A stretch of 63,693 nucleotides of DNA from Rhodospirillales bacterium (GTDB lineage Bacteria > Pseudomonadota > Alphaproteobacteria > TMED109), in assembly GCA_028824295.1 (NCBI GenBank), contig JAPPED010000010.1, positions 1 through 63,693 of the forward strand, read 5' to 3'. Numbering within the stretch: the stretch's first letter is position 1; each line of letters starts with the position of its first letter. Below are positions 9,895 to 19,275 of this stretch, one piece after another. The notes beneath the pieces were generated by a model. The model did not search any database and was not told the origin of the DNA. It saw only the letters and a list, made by a program, of their open reading frames with translations. Position numbers and translations under genes: made by a program.

Positions 9895-10258
9895 CGGCCT
9901 TGCCTTCCACCGCGGGACGAATGTCCGTCACCGCTGCGTCTCGAAATGCCCGGAAAAAGCACGAACGACGTCCCATGTGGCAGGCCGGTCCGGTCTGGTC
10001 GACCAGTGCCAGCAACGTGTCACCGTCGCAGTCCACCCTGAGCTCCATGAGCCGCTGGACGTGTCCGGAAGTTTCACCCTTGACCCATTCGGCCTGCCGA
10101 CTCCGAGAGAAATACGTCACGCGCCCGGTGGCCAGCGTGGCATCGATTGCGGCTCGATCCATCCACGCCAGCATCAGCACCTCACCCGTGTCGTGTTGCT
10201 GAGCGACGACCGGGACGAGCCCGGCCTCGTTGAAACGCACGACGTCCGTCAGACTCAT
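9887..10258 (-). CDS. hisI: Phosphoribosyl-AMP cyclohydrolase
   Basis: HisI opens the adenine ring of phosphoribosyl-AMP, the third step of histidine synthesis. The 123-residue protein shows [11 protein letters not shown], the [17 protein letters not shown] motif and the metal-binding region [16 protein letters not shown] with the downstream cysteine in [11 protein letters not shown]. The start overlaps the hisF stop (ATGA), so translation is coupled. Confidence 0.96.
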   Translation of the reverse strand: MSLTDVVRFNEAGLVPVVAQQHDTGEVLMLAWMDRAAIDATLATGRVTYFSRSRQAEWVKGETSGHVQRLMELRVDCDGDTLLALVDQTGPACHMGRRSCFFRAFRDAAVTDIRPAVEGKADG

Positions 10259-11037
10259 GCTCGCTCCTTCGCCGTTTGCGGCTCCGGCCGCACAGGAATG
10301 CCATCCGCCCTGAGTGCGCGCCGGACATCGGCAATTGCAGTGTCACCGTAGTGGAAGATCGATGCAGCGAGGACAGCGCTCGCACCACCCGCCTGCACGG
10401 CCTCCGCCAGGTGGGCGGCGCTACCAGCCCCGCCGGAGGCAATCACGGGCACATCGACGGCATCGCTGACCGCGCGGGTGAGTTCGATGTCGAACCCGTC
10501 CCGGGTACCGTCCCGATCCATGGAGGTGAGCAGGATTTCACCGGCGCCCATGCCGGTGACCCGGCGCGCCCACTGCACCGCGTCGATACCGGTCGGGCGT
10601 CGCCCACCGTGCGTGAAGATCTCAAAGCCGTCGCCGCCGCGCTTGGCGTCGATGGCTACGACGATGCACTGGGACCCGAACTTTTCTGCAGCCCTGGCCA
10701 CGAGTTCCGGTTCCCGGATGGCTGCGGTGTTGATCGAGACCTTGTCTGCGCCCGCCAACAGGAGCCGGCGGATGTCGTCGATTGTCCGAACGCCGCCGCC
10801 CACCGTCATCGGCACGAAGCACTGTTCCGCAGTCCGGCGCACGACGTCCAGCAGGATGCCGCGATCCTCGTGCGAGGCCGTGATGTCGAGAAAGCAGAGC
10901 TCGTCAGCGCCCTGGGTGTTGTAGACCTGCGCTTGCTCCACGGGGTCGCCCGCGTCCTGAAGATTGACGAAGTTGGTTCCCTTGACGACTCGGCCGTTCT
11001 TCACGTCCAGGCAGGGAATGATCCGGATCTTCAACAC
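10255..11037 (-). CDS. hisF: Imidazole glycerol phosphate synthase, cyclase subunit
   Basis: HisF is a TIM barrel that uses ammonia from HisH to convert PRFAR into imidazole glycerol phosphate and AICAR. The 260-residue product has the catalytic aspartates in [15 protein letters not shown] and in [15 protein letters not shown], and the phosphate sites VGGGVRT and ASGGAG. It begins three bases after the hisA stop and overlaps hisI. The usual C-terminal SGVXVR-like segment is present as ADGIPVRP. Confidence 0.97.
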   Translation of the reverse strand: MLKIRIIPCLDVKNGRVVKGTNFVNLQDAGDPVEQAQVYNTQGADELCFLDITASHEDRGILLDVVRRTAEQCFVPMTVGGGVRTIDDIRRLLLAGADKVSINTAAIREPELVARAAEKFGSQCIVVAIDAKRGGDGFEIFTHGGRRPTGIDAVQWARRVTGMGAGEILLTSMDRDGTRDGFDIELTRAVSDAVDVPVIASGGAGSAAHLAEAVQAGGASAVLAASIFHYGDTAIADVRRALRADGIPVRPEPQTAKERA

Positions 11038-11040
11038 TCT

Positions 11041-11766
11041 TCAAGCGGCCAGCAGCCGGGCGGCCCGCTGCACGTCGAGGCGACCCTCGTAGAACGCGCG
11101 ACCCACGATCACGCCCTCGATGTTGGTGTCGCCCAACGCCTTGATCCGCTCCAGGTCGCCCACAGTGGTGACACCACCTGATGCCACGACCGGTATGGGG
11201 CTCGCTCTGGCGACGCGGTGCAGCTCGGCGAGGTTGACGCCCTGCAGTACGCCGTCTCGGGAGATGTCGGTATGGATCAATGCAGCCGCTCCGAAGTCGG
11301 ACGCGGTGGCGGCAAACGTTTCGACGTCTACGTCGGTGGTCTGGGCCCAGCCCTCGATGGCGACCTGGCCGGCCCGCGCGTCCGCTGCGACGGCGACTCG
11401 CCCCGGGTGGGTCCGACAGATCGAGCGCGCGACGTCAGGATCGGTCACCGCAATGGTTCCGAGCACGATCCGCTCCACCCCGGCTTCCAGCCAAGCCGCC
11501 GCGGCGGCGGCGGTACGAATCCCCCCCCCGAGCTGGACCCGCATGGAGGTCTCTTCCAACATCGCCTTGATCGCTTCCGTGTTCGGCGACCCACCCATGA
11601 ATGCGCCGTCCAGATCGACGACGTGCAGCCACGTACATCCCGCGTCCTCAAACCGCCGGGCCTGATCCGCCGGGTCATCGCCGAACACGGTCGCGCGGCC
11701 CGGGTCGCCGCGTTCCAGACGTACGCACCTTCCGTCCTTGAGATCGATCGCGGGATAAAGGTTCAC
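11041..11766 (-). CDS. hisA: ProFAR isomerase (HisA)
   Basis: HisA carries out the Amadori isomerisation of ProFAR to PRFAR. It is a 241-residue TIM barrel with catalytic Asp in LYPAIDLKDGRCVRL and the second acid in ALIHTDISRDGVLQG; VQLGGGIRT and VASGGVTT are the phosphate-binding loops. The GTG start (11766) overlaps the stop of the preceding acetyltransferase (GTGA). The longer frame upstream is discarded because homologues begin at NLYPAIDL. Confidence 0.96.
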   Translation of the reverse strand: MNLYPAIDLKDGRCVRLERGDPGRATVFGDDPADQARRFEDAGCTWLHVVDLDGAFMGGSPNTEAIKAMLEETSMRVQLGGGIRTAAAAAAWLEAGVERIVLGTIAVTDPDVARSICRTHPGRVAVAADARAGQVAIEGWAQTTDVDVETFAATASDFGAAALIHTDISRDGVLQGVNLAELHRVARASPIPVVASGGVTTVGDLERIKALGDTNIEGVIVGRAFYEGRLDVQRAARLLAA

Positions 11767-12290
11767 GCAATCTTCTTTCGGTAGAAGTGCCCAGCGATCA
11801 TCTTGCCTTCGACAAGGTGGTAGTCGGGCAGGGTCCCCCAACGTTCATATCCATTCGCCTCGTATAGCCGAATGGCCCGTTCTTGGGTCACTCGCACATC
11901 CAGGCAGATCTGCTTGAAGCCCGCCGCCGCCGCGTGTTGCTCCGCGTGCTCGAGCAGGGCGCCAGCCAAGCCGTGCCCCCGCGCCCAGGGCGCAACGAAG
12001 TGGGTGTCGAACGAAGCCGAGAACGCTCGCGCCTCGTCGCGGGTGACCGGCCGAACGACTTGGACGGAGCCCGAGACGACCCCGCGGTACCGTCCGACGA
12101 TCAGGGTTCGGTGGGGCACCACCAGGACTCCCTTCCAATAGGATTCCAGCCGCTCGTCGGAGGGGATGGAGACCCAGCCGAAGCCGATGCCGTCGTCGAG
12201 GGCATTGCGGGTCGCGTCGCACAGCTCGGCAAGTTCCCCCGGGCGGAACCGCTCGATGATGTCGGTCGCGGTGTCGGTCACGGCATCCAC
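11763..12290 (-). CDS. GNAT-family N-acetyltransferase embedded in the his operon
   Basis: A 175-residue GNAT protein. Core features are VGRYRGVVSGSVQVV (strands 2-4), the acetyl-CoA loop VAPWARGHGLAGALLEHAE with the R-x-x-G-x-G/A pattern, and the C-terminal CLDVRVTQERAIRLYEANGYERWG strand-helix-strand. The substrate is unknown. It overlaps hisH by 13 bases upstream and hisA by GTGA downstream, so it is transcribed and translated with the histidine enzymes. A link to a small metabolite or to the pathway itself is possible but not shown. Confidence 0.88.
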   Translation of the reverse strand: MDAVTDTATDIIERFRPGELAELCDATRNALDDGIGFGWVSIPSDERLESYWKGVLVVPHRTLIVGRYRGVVSGSVQVVRPVTRDEARAFSASFDTHFVAPWARGHGLAGALLEHAEQHAAAAGFKQICLDVRVTQERAIRLYEANGYERWGTLPDYHLVEGKMIAGHFYRKKIA

Positions 12291-12916
12291 CGGACGAAAT
12301 TGGCGAGCATGCGCAAGCCAGTGGCTTGGCTCTTCTCCGGGTGAAACTGGGTACCAATCAGGTTGTCGCGTGCGAGCGCCGCCACGACGGGCCCGCCGTG
12401 GCAGGTTCGGGCGGCGACGTGCTCCGGCTGATCGGCGTGAACCGCGTAGCTGTGGACGAAGTACGCGTGCGCGTGCGGCTCAAGGTCGGCGAACACCGGG
12501 TGAGGGGTCACGTCAAGGAGTTCGTTCCAACCCATGTGGGGGATCCGATAGCCGGGCTCCGATGTCATCCGGGCAACGCGGGCCGGGATCCAGCCCAGAC
12601 CCGGGTGCCGTCCGTGCTCTTCGCTTTCCCGACTCATCATTTGCATGCCGACGCAGATTCCAAGAAACGGGATGCCGTCGTCAATGACTCGACGCTGCAG
12701 GGCCTCCGTCATGCCGGGAATCTGGCGGAGGCCGCGCATGCAATCGGCAAAGGCCCCGACACCCGGCAGCACGATGCGGTCCGCCTTCCGGACGATAGCC
12801 GGCTCTCCCGTCACGGCCACTTCAGCACCGCGCCCGTCCGCCTGCAGGACGTACTCGAATGCCTTCGCGACCGAGCGCAGGTTTCCCGATCCGTAATCGA
12901 TGATGGCAGTGATCAT
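12278..12916 (-). CDS. hisH: Imidazole glycerol phosphate synthase, glutaminase subunit
   Basis: HisH is the class I glutamine amidotransferase that feeds ammonia to HisF. The nucleophile lies in FLGICVGMQMM, and the catalytic His/Glu in GTQFHPEKSQ; the oxyanion-type IVLPGVGAFADCM loop is intact. I prefer ATG 12916 (MITAIIDYGSGN) because homologues begin there; ATG 12928 adds four residues. It is separated from hisB by about 30 bases and overlaps the GNAT gene. Confidence 0.95.
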   Translation of the reverse strand: MITAIIDYGSGNLRSVAKAFEYVLQADGRGAEVAVTGEPAIVRKADRIVLPGVGAFADCMRGLRQIPGMTEALQRRVIDDGIPFLGICVGMQMMSRESEEHGRHPGLGWIPARVARMTSEPGYRIPHMGWNELLDVTPHPVFADLEPHAHAYFVHSYAVHADQPEHVAARTCHGGPVVAALARDNLIGTQFHPEKSQATGLRMLANFVRWMP

Positions 12917-12947
12917 GGTTGGCACCAACGCCGTCGCGGCCCCTGGC

Positions 12948-13562
12948 TCATGCAGCTCCGGCTTGGGCGTCGTTCCGAAGGATTCCCTTGGTGGACGGGA
13001 TCTGGTCGGCTGCCGCCGGGTTCACCCGTATGGCATCGTGCAGGCTGCGTGCCAGCCCCTTGAAGCAGGACTCGATCACGTGGTGGTTGTTCACCCCGTA
13101 GAGATTCTCGACATGCAGATTGCAGCCCGCCGCCTGCGTGAACGCCTGGAACCATTCCCGAAACAGCTCAGTGTCCATTTCGCCCAGCCGATTTTGCGTA
13201 AACGCCACCTTCCAGACCAGGTAGGGACGCCCGGACAGGTCGACGACCACCCGAGACAGCGTCTCGTCCATGGGGATCAGCGCGTGGCCGAACCTGCGGA
13301 TCCCGCGGCGGTCGCCAAGGGCGTCGGCTACCGCCCGGCCAACCGCGTAGCCGGTGTCTTCCGTCGTGTGATGTCCGTCGATGTGCAAATCGCCATCGGC
13401 CGCGATCTCAAGGTCGATCAGGCTGTGTTTGGCGAGCTGCTCCAGCATGTGATCGAGAAAGCCGATGCCGGTGGCGATGCTGCGCTGGCCGGTGCCGTCC
13501 AGCGACGCAGTGACCCGTACCGAGGTCTCACCGGTTGATCGTTCGACACTGGCGGTGCGCAT
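12948..13562 (-). CDS. hisB: Imidazoleglycerol-phosphate dehydratase
   Basis: HisB dehydrates imidazole glycerol phosphate to imidazole acetol phosphate. The protein is the monofunctional type (204 residues, no phosphatase domain). The di-manganese histidine motifs are visible: [26 protein letters not shown], and [20 protein letters not shown]. It is the first gene of the minus-strand run ending with the HIT gene. The promoter should lie in 13563-13643, but I cannot point to boxes. Confidence 0.96.
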   Translation of the reverse strand: MRTASVERSTGETSVRVTASLDGTGQRSIATGIGFLDHMLEQLAKHSLIDLEIAADGDLHIDGHHTTEDTGYAVGRAVADALGDRRGIRRFGHALIPMDETLSRVVVDLSGRPYLVWKVAFTQNRLGEMDTELFREWFQAFTQAAGCNLHVENLYGVNNHHVIESCFKGLARSLHDAIRVNPAAADQIPSTKGILRNDAQAGAA

Positions 13563-13643
13563 GCGACATGTCGCGAACCGGCGCGATTTCCTGCGCCGTC
13601 GTCCGCCCTCCTCTTAGGTTCCTGTCCTGTCGGTTCCCGACCG

Positions 13644-13982
13644 TCAGAACCGCATCGTGGTCTGACCCGCCGGTTCCCCGTTCACAAGGCACTCGTCCTT
13701 GGTCAGCTCGATCACGTCCGAGTCGCTCGTCGCCTCGCACGTCAGGGTACCTTCAGGGTATTGGACATAGACCGTGACAGGGAAGGCTTCGGGGTGAAAC
13801 ACGACGCTCTGGCCGGCATTGACCCACCGGAGCCAGTAGTCGATGGACACCTTTGCCCGGAGCTGCGGATCGGAATTGGTAACCGTGAAGGCATGTGCCG
13901 GCGCGACCGCAGCAATGGAGCCCAGGACCGCCATCAGCATTCCCAGGCGAAACGCTCGCGGGAGGCTGGCGAATGTGCGCAT
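13644..13982 (-). CDS. Small exported protein of unknown function
   Basis: A 112-residue product with a clear Sec signal: basic RTFASLPRAFRLG, hydrophobic MLMAVLGSIAAVAP, cleavage after AHA. The mature part (about 85 residues) is beta-rich and has two cysteines (LTCEAT and KDECLV) that could form a disulphide. I do not recognise a family. GGGGAG lies about eight bases upstream of ATG 13982; the frame is open further upstream but without a signal. It stands alone between hisB and the cyclase gene, on the same strand. Confidence 0.65.
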   Translation of the reverse strand: MRTFASLPRAFRLGMLMAVLGSIAAVAPAHAFTVTNSDPQLRAKVSIDYWLRWVNAGQSVVFHPEAFPVTVYVQYPEGTLTCEATSDSDVIELTKDECLVNGEPAGQTTMRF

Positions 13983-14080
13983 GCGCGTCTCCCCAAGACA
14001 TGGAAAGAGAGACCATGGCCGACTCCGGCCGGCCATGGTCTCAACAACCGATCAGACGCGCCGAAACGCGTCCTTGGTGA

Positions 14081-15133
14081 TTACCAGATCGCGACCGGCG
14101 AGCCGATCGAGCCCGTTGCACCCTTGACGGGCACCGGGCTGTAGAAGTACGCGAACTGGTAGACACCCGCATCCGCGAGCACGGACAGCTTCAGGTTCTC
14201 CTGGTTCACGATCCCGTGCCGCGTCTGCAGGTACGTGTGCACGCAGAAGGCGCAGGCCGGGTCCGGGTTCGGGACCGCGTCGCCGGGCCAGGTGTCAAAG
14301 CCGGTGACACCCGCCTGGACGGTCTCGGCGATCCAGCGGGCGACTTCCATGCCGATGCCGGGGCAGCCGTCGTTGTATGCGGGCGCGTTCTCCCAGTGAC
14401 GCTCCCATCCGGTCCGGATCAGGATGGCGTCACCAGCCATCGGCTCGTAGTCAGCCATGCCCTGCGCTGCGAGGGCAGCGTTGACGTCAGCCATGGTCAC
14501 CACGTCGCCCTTCTCCATCGGGGCGTCGCGGACGGCTGCGACGTCGATCAGAATGCCGCGCGCGATGATCGGGTGGAGCTTTTCGCTGCCGAGGTGGTTC
14601 AGCCCATACGGGTTGCCCATCTGCTGTGCGGTGAAGCCGTTGTACCAACGCATTTCGGTCTTGTCGCCGACCGCGCCGACCTGAACGCCGATGTGCCCGA
14701 GGCCGTCAAACTGGGTACCGACCTGGCCGATTTCCGTGGACAGGAACTCGTCGTTCCACATGATCTGGTTCGCGCCGAAGGCGCCGCCGGTCGGCGTACC
14801 GGGGATCCGGAGCGAGAATTTCCGCTCTCCGAACAGCGGCATGCCGCTGACGTAGTCGTGCCCGATCTTCATCGCCTTGCCTTCGCTGATCTGCGCAAGA
14901 GCACGCATCACGACATCGGTTTGGGTGTACCAGTTCGTGGAGCCGGCTTCGTCACCCTCGCCCCAGAGGGGGTGCGGCCACCACTTGGAGCCCAACGGGG
15001 TGTCCATGACGTCGCCGTCAACCCACGGTTTGCCGGCGCATTCGCCCCAGCTGTCGGCACCACATTCCGCGGTTGCGGAAGCGGCCCATCCTGTGACGGC
15101 GAGCACCGCCGTCAATGCGACAAGTTTCTTCAC
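14081..15133 (-). CDS. Exported cyclase-family (kynurenine formamidase-like) metal hydrolase
   Basis: A 350-residue protein of the cyclase fold (PF04199), whose members include kynurenine formamidase and isatin hydrolase. The metal-site segment reads VGTQFDGLGHIGVQVG, the longer-subfamily form of the HxGTHxDxxxH motif, with later GDAILIRTGWERHWEN and TGFDTWPG elements. The GTG start at 15133 has GAGGGAG upstream and gives a Sec signal (KKLVALTAVLAVTGWAASATA), so the enzyme is periplasmic, which is unusual in the fold. Cysteines in the mature N-terminus (AECGADSWGECAG) fit an oxidising compartment. The substrate is unknown. Confidence 0.8.
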   Translation of the reverse strand: MKKLVALTAVLAVTGWAASATAECGADSWGECAGKPWVDGDVMDTPLGSKWWPHPLWGEGDEAGSTNWYTQTDVVMRALAQISEGKAMKIGHDYVSGMPLFGERKFSLRIPGTPTGGAFGANQIMWNDEFLSTEIGQVGTQFDGLGHIGVQVGAVGDKTEMRWYNGFTAQQMGNPYGLNHLGSEKLHPIIARGILIDVAAVRDAPMEKGDVVTMADVNAALAAQGMADYEPMAGDAILIRTGWERHWENAPAYNDGCPGIGMEVARWIAETVQAGVTGFDTWPGDAVPNPDPACAFCVHTYLQTRHGIVNQENLKLSVLADAGVYQFAYFYSPVPVKGATGSIGSPVAIW

Positions 15134-15298
15134 CTGTCTCTCCCTCTTTAGTTTCGCCCATTCGGGTCGCAGCCTGTCAACCTGGCTGCCGATGCCGGCA
15201 ACCATGTTTTCAGGCATAACAGCGAACCTTATCACGTCGCCGTACAGGCGGAAAGCAATGGATTGTCATCGATTCAGGGGAGAGTCGGCAAGTACGAA

Positions 15299-16075
15299 TC
15301 ACTGTTCCGGGACTGGCGACTGGTCGCCGGCGCACACGGCCATCTCGAAATAGAGTCCGCGGGCCGGTGCCGTAGGCCCGGCGGCGGACCGGCTCCGGGC
15401 AGCCAGCGCGCGCGCGGGCGCGCCGATATCGACACGCCCGAGCCCCACCTCGACCAACGTCCCGACGATGATCCTCACCTGTTTGTAGAGGAACGACGGG
15501 GCTCGGGCGCGGACGGTGACATGGGCTCCGGCGTGCCCGACTGCGAGCTCCGTGAGCGTGCGCAGCGCGGTGTCCGCCTGGCAGCCTGCCGCCCGGTAAC
15601 TCGTGAAGTCGTGCAGCCCGACGAGCGGGCGCGCGGCCGCCGCCATAGCGTCCGCGTCGAGTGCCTGGGGCATCCACCAGACATGGTCCCGCCCGAATGC
15701 CGGCGGTGACGGCCGCGTCAGGATCCGATACAGGTAACGCCGCTCGACGGTGGAGAACCGGGCGTGGAAGTCCGGTGCCACTTCGTTGCAGTCGAGCACC
15801 ACGACAGTGCCGCCGACAGCCCGGGCGAGGTGAAAGTTGAGCCCCATGCGTACCGATTCGGGAGGTCGCGGGCGCGCGAGGTCGAAGTGCGCCACCTGGC
15901 CGAGCGCATGGACACCGGTGTCCGTACGTCCGCTCCCGAACACGGTCGGCGCCTCGCCCGAATAACGGGCGACTGCGGCCTCCAGGGCTGCCTGAACCGA
16001 TACCCCCGTGGCCTGACGCTGCCAGCCCTGGAATCGGGAACCGTCATATTCCACGGTGAGACGATAGCGCGTCAC
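15299..16075 (-). CDS. truA: tRNA pseudouridine(38-40) synthase TruA
   Basis: TruA makes pseudouridine at positions 38-40 of the tRNA anticodon stem-loop. The 258-residue protein starts with YRLTVEYDGSRFQGWQRQ and carries the catalytic aspartate in FGSGRTDTGVHALGQVAHF; RYLYRILTR and LVGLHDFTSYRA follow. The stop is about 160 bases from the cyclase gene start. Full length with no unusual features. Confidence 0.96.
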   Translation of the reverse strand: MTRYRLTVEYDGSRFQGWQRQATGVSVQAALEAAVARYSGEAPTVFGSGRTDTGVHALGQVAHFDLARPRPPESVRMGLNFHLARAVGGTVVVLDCNEVAPDFHARFSTVERRYLYRILTRPSPPAFGRDHVWWMPQALDADAMAAAARPLVGLHDFTSYRAAGCQADTALRTLTELAVGHAGAHVTVRARAPSFLYKQVRIIVGTLVEVGLGRVDIGAPARALAARSRSAAGPTAPARGLYFEMAVCAGDQSPVPEQ

Positions 16076-16094
16076 CGGATGTCCAGACTGCCGG

Positions 16095-17738
16095 TCAGAG
16101 GGAGCGCGCCCGTTCGCGCAGCGTGAACTTCTGGATCTTGCCGGTCGAAGTCTTCGGAAGTGCCCCGAAGATCACGGTCTTCGGGGCCTTGAAGTGGGCA
16201 AGCTGGCTTCTGCAGAACGCGATGAGCTCCGTCTCCGTGACCGTGTCAGCGTCATTCCGGAGTTCCACGAACGCGCACGGTGTTTCGCCCCACTTGGCGT
16301 CGGGCCGCGCGACGACCGCTACCGCCGCGACCCCGGGGTGTCGGTACAACGCGTTCTCGACTTCGATCGACGAAATGTTCTCGCCGCCCGAGATGATGAT
16401 GTCCTTCGAGCGGTCCTTCAGTTCGATATAGCCGTCCGGGTGCGCCACCGCGAGATCGCCGGTGTGAAACCATTCGCCTGCAAATGCCGCGTCAGTGGCC
16501 TCCTTGTTCTGCAGGTATCCCTTCATGACGATGTTTCCGCGGATCATGACCTCACCCAGCGTGGCGCCGTCCCGCGGCACCGGCTCCATGCTTTCGGGAT
16601 TCATGACGCGAAGTTCCTCGAGGGAGGGATACCGGACCCCTTGCCGGGACTTGAGCCGGGCCTGCTCGGCCGGTGTTAGGTCTGCCCATTCCTCCTGCCA
16701 GGCAGACACGACGGCCGGGCCGTAGCTTTCGGTAAGGCCGTACACGTGCGTGATGTGAAATCCCTTTGCCTGCATGGCTTCGATCACGGTTGCGGGGGGC
16801 GGTGCCGCCGCTGTCATGACCCGGACCGTCCGCGGCAGCGGCTCGGTGAGCTTCGAGGCCGCCTCCGTGACGGTCGCGAGGACGATGGGGGCACCGCAGA
16901 AATGCGTCACTCCACGGGCATGGATGGCGTCAAGAATGGCATCGCCTTCCACCCTGCGCAGACAGACGTGGGTGCCGCCCAGGGCAATGATGGTCCAGGG
17001 GAAACACCAGCCGTTGCAATGGAACATCGGCAGGGTCCACAGGTAGACGGGATAGTGACCGAGATCCCAGACAAGCTGGTTGTTCATCGCGGTGAGGTAG
17101 GCGCCGCGGTGGTGATAGACCACGCCCTTCGGGTGACCGGTCGTGCCCGAGGTGTAGTTGAGGCTGATGGCTTCCCATTCGTCTTCCGGCATACGCACAT
17201 CGTGTCTGGGCGTGCCGGTCCCGGCGATGTCTTCGTAGTCGGTGCCGATCACTTCCGGCGACGGCCCTTCCGAATCCGCTGCCCAGATCACGCTTGGGCG
17301 GTCGTTCGTCGGGATCCCCTCCATGGCCCCCTCGACGAGCCCGCGGTGTTCCGTGTCGGCAAACAGCAACTGCGCCTTGCCGTGCTGCAGGATGTACCTG
17401 ACCGTCACGGCATCGAGGCGGGTGTTGATGGTGTTCAGCACTGCCCCGGCCATCGGCACGGAGTAGTGGCACTCAAGCATTGCCGGCGTGTTGGGGAGGA
17501 GCACCGCCACCGTGTCGCCCGGCCGAATGCCGGTTTCCTGCAACCAGGATGCGACGCGGCGGCACCGCGCCAGGAATTCCTCGTACGTGGCGGACCGGCG
17601 GCCGTGCACCCATGCGTGTCGCTGCGGAAACACGTCGGCGCTTCGGAGCAGGAACCGGATTGGCGTGAGCGGCTGGTGATTGACGGGCCGGCGCTGCAGG
17701 CCCTCCGAGAAGGGATGTTCCGGTGGCAGCGGGCTCAT
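16095..17738 (-). CDS. AMP-forming acyl-CoA synthetase (medium-chain/DmdB-like)
   Basis: A 547-residue adenylate-forming enzyme that activates a carboxylic acid with ATP and CoA. Motifs: LNYTSGTTGHPKGVVYHH (P-loop), VYGLTESYGPAVVS, WFHTGDLAVAHPDGYIEL, DRSKDIIISGGENIS, and the catalytic lysine in PKTSTGKIQKF near the C-terminus. The N-terminus (QPLTPIRFLLRSADVFPQRHAWVHG) resembles enzymes of the AlkK and methylmercaptopropionate-CoA ligase group; the exact acid cannot be assigned. The ATG overlaps the stop of a small exported protein (ATGA), an odd partner, and truA follows after 19 bases. Confidence 0.9.
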   Translation of the reverse strand: MSPLPPEHPFSEGLQRRPVNHQPLTPIRFLLRSADVFPQRHAWVHGRRSATYEEFLARCRRVASWLQETGIRPGDTVAVLLPNTPAMLECHYSVPMAGAVLNTINTRLDAVTVRYILQHGKAQLLFADTEHRGLVEGAMEGIPTNDRPSVIWAADSEGPSPEVIGTDYEDIAGTGTPRHDVRMPEDEWEAISLNYTSGTTGHPKGVVYHHRGAYLTAMNNQLVWDLGHYPVYLWTLPMFHCNGWCFPWTIIALGGTHVCLRRVEGDAILDAIHARGVTHFCGAPIVLATVTEAASKLTEPLPRTVRVMTAAAPPPATVIEAMQAKGFHITHVYGLTESYGPAVVSAWQEEWADLTPAEQARLKSRQGVRYPSLEELRVMNPESMEPVPRDGATLGEVMIRGNIVMKGYLQNKEATDAAFAGEWFHTGDLAVAHPDGYIELKDRSKDIIISGGENISSIEVENALYRHPGVAAVAVVARPDAKWGETPCAFVELRNDADTVTETELIAFCRSQLAHFKAPKTVIFGALPKTSTGKIQKFTLRERARSL

Positions 17739-18088
17739 CGTCCCTCCCTCTCACTGCTGAACGCGTCCGCGCCCGACTCACCTCCACCCAGCGCACAGGC
17801 AGTGCCGTCGTGTTCTACCCGGAGCAAGGTCCACGAGCCGGTCTCGGGGGAGCGGTACAATTCCATGACGGCCTTGCCGTCGCCGCTGACTCCCCACCAG
17901 GCCAGGGCCTCTCCGTGGACTTCGGCGAGGGCGCCCTTGAAGGCTTCATGGTCGCGGCAGAACATCGTCCGCTGCAGGGTTCGCCACTCCGCCATACCCG
18001 TCACCGGGATAGCGAAGCCGGCCAACAGGACAATTGCAGCCCGCAAAACGCCCGCTCGGGCGGGACCGGCAGCTGGGCGGCGAGGCAT
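17735..18088 (-). CDS. Small exported protein coupled to the acyl-CoA ligase
   Basis: A 117-residue product with a twin-basic N-terminus (PRRPAAGPARAG) and hydrophobic stretch VLRAAIVLLAGFAIPVTG before a likely cleavage site near GMA. The mature part has the look of a small globular domain (EWRTLQRTMFCRDHEAFKG; AWWGVSGDGKAVMELYR; GSWTLLRVEHDGTACALGG) with two cysteines. I know no function. ATG 18088 is chosen because it creates the signal; the frame is open about 75 codons further. Its last base pairs overlap the ligase start (ATGA). Confidence 0.6.
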   Translation of the reverse strand: MPRRPAAGPARAGVLRAAIVLLAGFAIPVTGMAEWRTLQRTMFCRDHEAFKGALAEVHGEALAWWGVSGDGKAVMELYRSPETGSWTLLRVEHDGTACALGGGESGADAFSSEREGR

Positions 18089-18339
18089 TGGACGCTCCAA
18101 GAGTCCTGAACACGGGAGGCATCGGGGGCCTGCCGGCAGCAAATTGCGTTCGTCCGCGGCAGCCAGGGCGTTCAGCATGTCGCGCTGACCGGTCGACGCA
18201 ATCGGCTTTGGCCTGGCCCTGCCGGTGGAGCTAGCGGGCCGGGCGCCCGTACGGCGAAATGAGCGCAGCCGCAAGCAAGCGGACAGTGGCAGGGCTTGGC
18301 GCTGAGCCGGCACGACCGGGTCCGTCCGACGATCCCGCG

Positions 18340-19275
18340 CTACTCGGGGAGCGCCTGAAGCAGCGCCCTTACCACTCTCGTCGCGTTGTCAGCGGCCAGC
18401 CGGAAGAAGATGTCGAGCTGGTTTCCTTCGGCATTTCCGCCGGCGAGGTCGGACAGGCTGCGGACGGCGATGAACGGCACTTCGTTCGCCCAGGCCACGT
18501 GCGCCACGGCCGCGCTTTCCATGTCCAGGACGAGGGCCCGGAAGGTATTGAACGTGTAGTCGCGGAATGCGGCATTGTCGATGAAGGCGCCACCGGATAC
18601 CCCGGCACCGCCAATGACGATCTCAGGCGGGTTCTGCAGGCAGTTGGTTTCCGACGTGCAGTGCTCGAGGGTGACGCTGCCGGCAGCAGCGCGGGCCGCG
18701 GCGAGCATGGTCGGATCCGCCGGGAACCAGAACCTCGTCTCCGGTGCCGGCGCTCCTGCCCGTTGCACGGTCACCGATCGAGGAAACATCATTCCGAAAT
18801 TCCCGAACGGGTATTCGAAGAAGGGAGGCTTCTTCCACCCGTGTTCAGTCTCACGGGCGAAGACGGTTTCCAGGTACTGCCCCCAGCGATCGGCGACCAC
18901 CACGTCCCCGATGCCCAACTCGGGGGCCACGCCCCCCGCGATGCCCGAAAACACGATGCGCTCGATTGCAAAGTGGTCGAGCGCGAGCTGCGCGGTCATC
19001 GCCGCGTTCACCATGCTGATGCCGCTCAGAAACAGGACGACATCGCGTCCCTCGAGCCGGCCGGTGGTGAACTCGACACCGTTCACCATGTAGACCTCTG
19101 TGCCCACCAAGTCGTGTTTCAGGATCGTCAGTTCCGGCGCAAAGGCGGAAACCACGGCGATGCGGGGGACATCGTCACGGGCACCGTGCGCCGGCACGGG
19201 TACGGCGGTCGCCTCCGCGATCCAGCCGAAGGCGAGCAACGCGGCGGGCAAGGTCCACAGTCTGCAGATGTTCAT
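18340..19275 (-). CDS. Exported nucleoside phosphorylase-like protein (MTA/SAH nucleosidase superfamily)
   Basis: A 311-residue member of the phosphorylase/nucleosidase superfamily (PF01048). RIAVVSAFAPELTILKHDL, RIVFSGIAGGVAPELGIGDVVVADRW and the substrate-site segment ALVLDMESAAVAHVAW with the following VPFIAVRSLSDLAGG are clear. A Sec signal (LWTLPAALLAFGWIAEATA) sends it to the periplasm, where nucleoside or adenosine-type salvage is conceivable. An insertion with two cysteines (LEHCTSETNCLQNPP) is not part of the cytoplasmic Pfs/Mtn core. The natural substrate is unknown. Confidence 0.82.
   Translation of the reverse strand: MNICRLWTLPAALLAFGWIAEATAVPVPAHGARDDVPRIAVVSAFAPELTILKHDLVGTEVYMVNGVEFTTGRLEGRDVVLFLSGISMVNAAMTAQLALDHFAIERIVFSGIAGGVAPELGIGDVVVADRWGQYLETVFARETEHGWKKPPFFEYPFGNFGMMFPRSVTVQRAGAPAPETRFWFPADPTMLAAARAAAGSVTLEHCTSETNCLQNPPEIVIGGAGVSGGAFIDNAAFRDYTFNTFRALVLDMESAAVAHVAWANEVPFIAVRSLSDLAGGNAEGNQLDIFFRLAADNATRVVRALLQALPE

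Noticed and set aside
14216-15151. 311-codon plus-strand frame
   Set aside because: Antisense to the cyclase-family gene, which has signal, start site and motifs.
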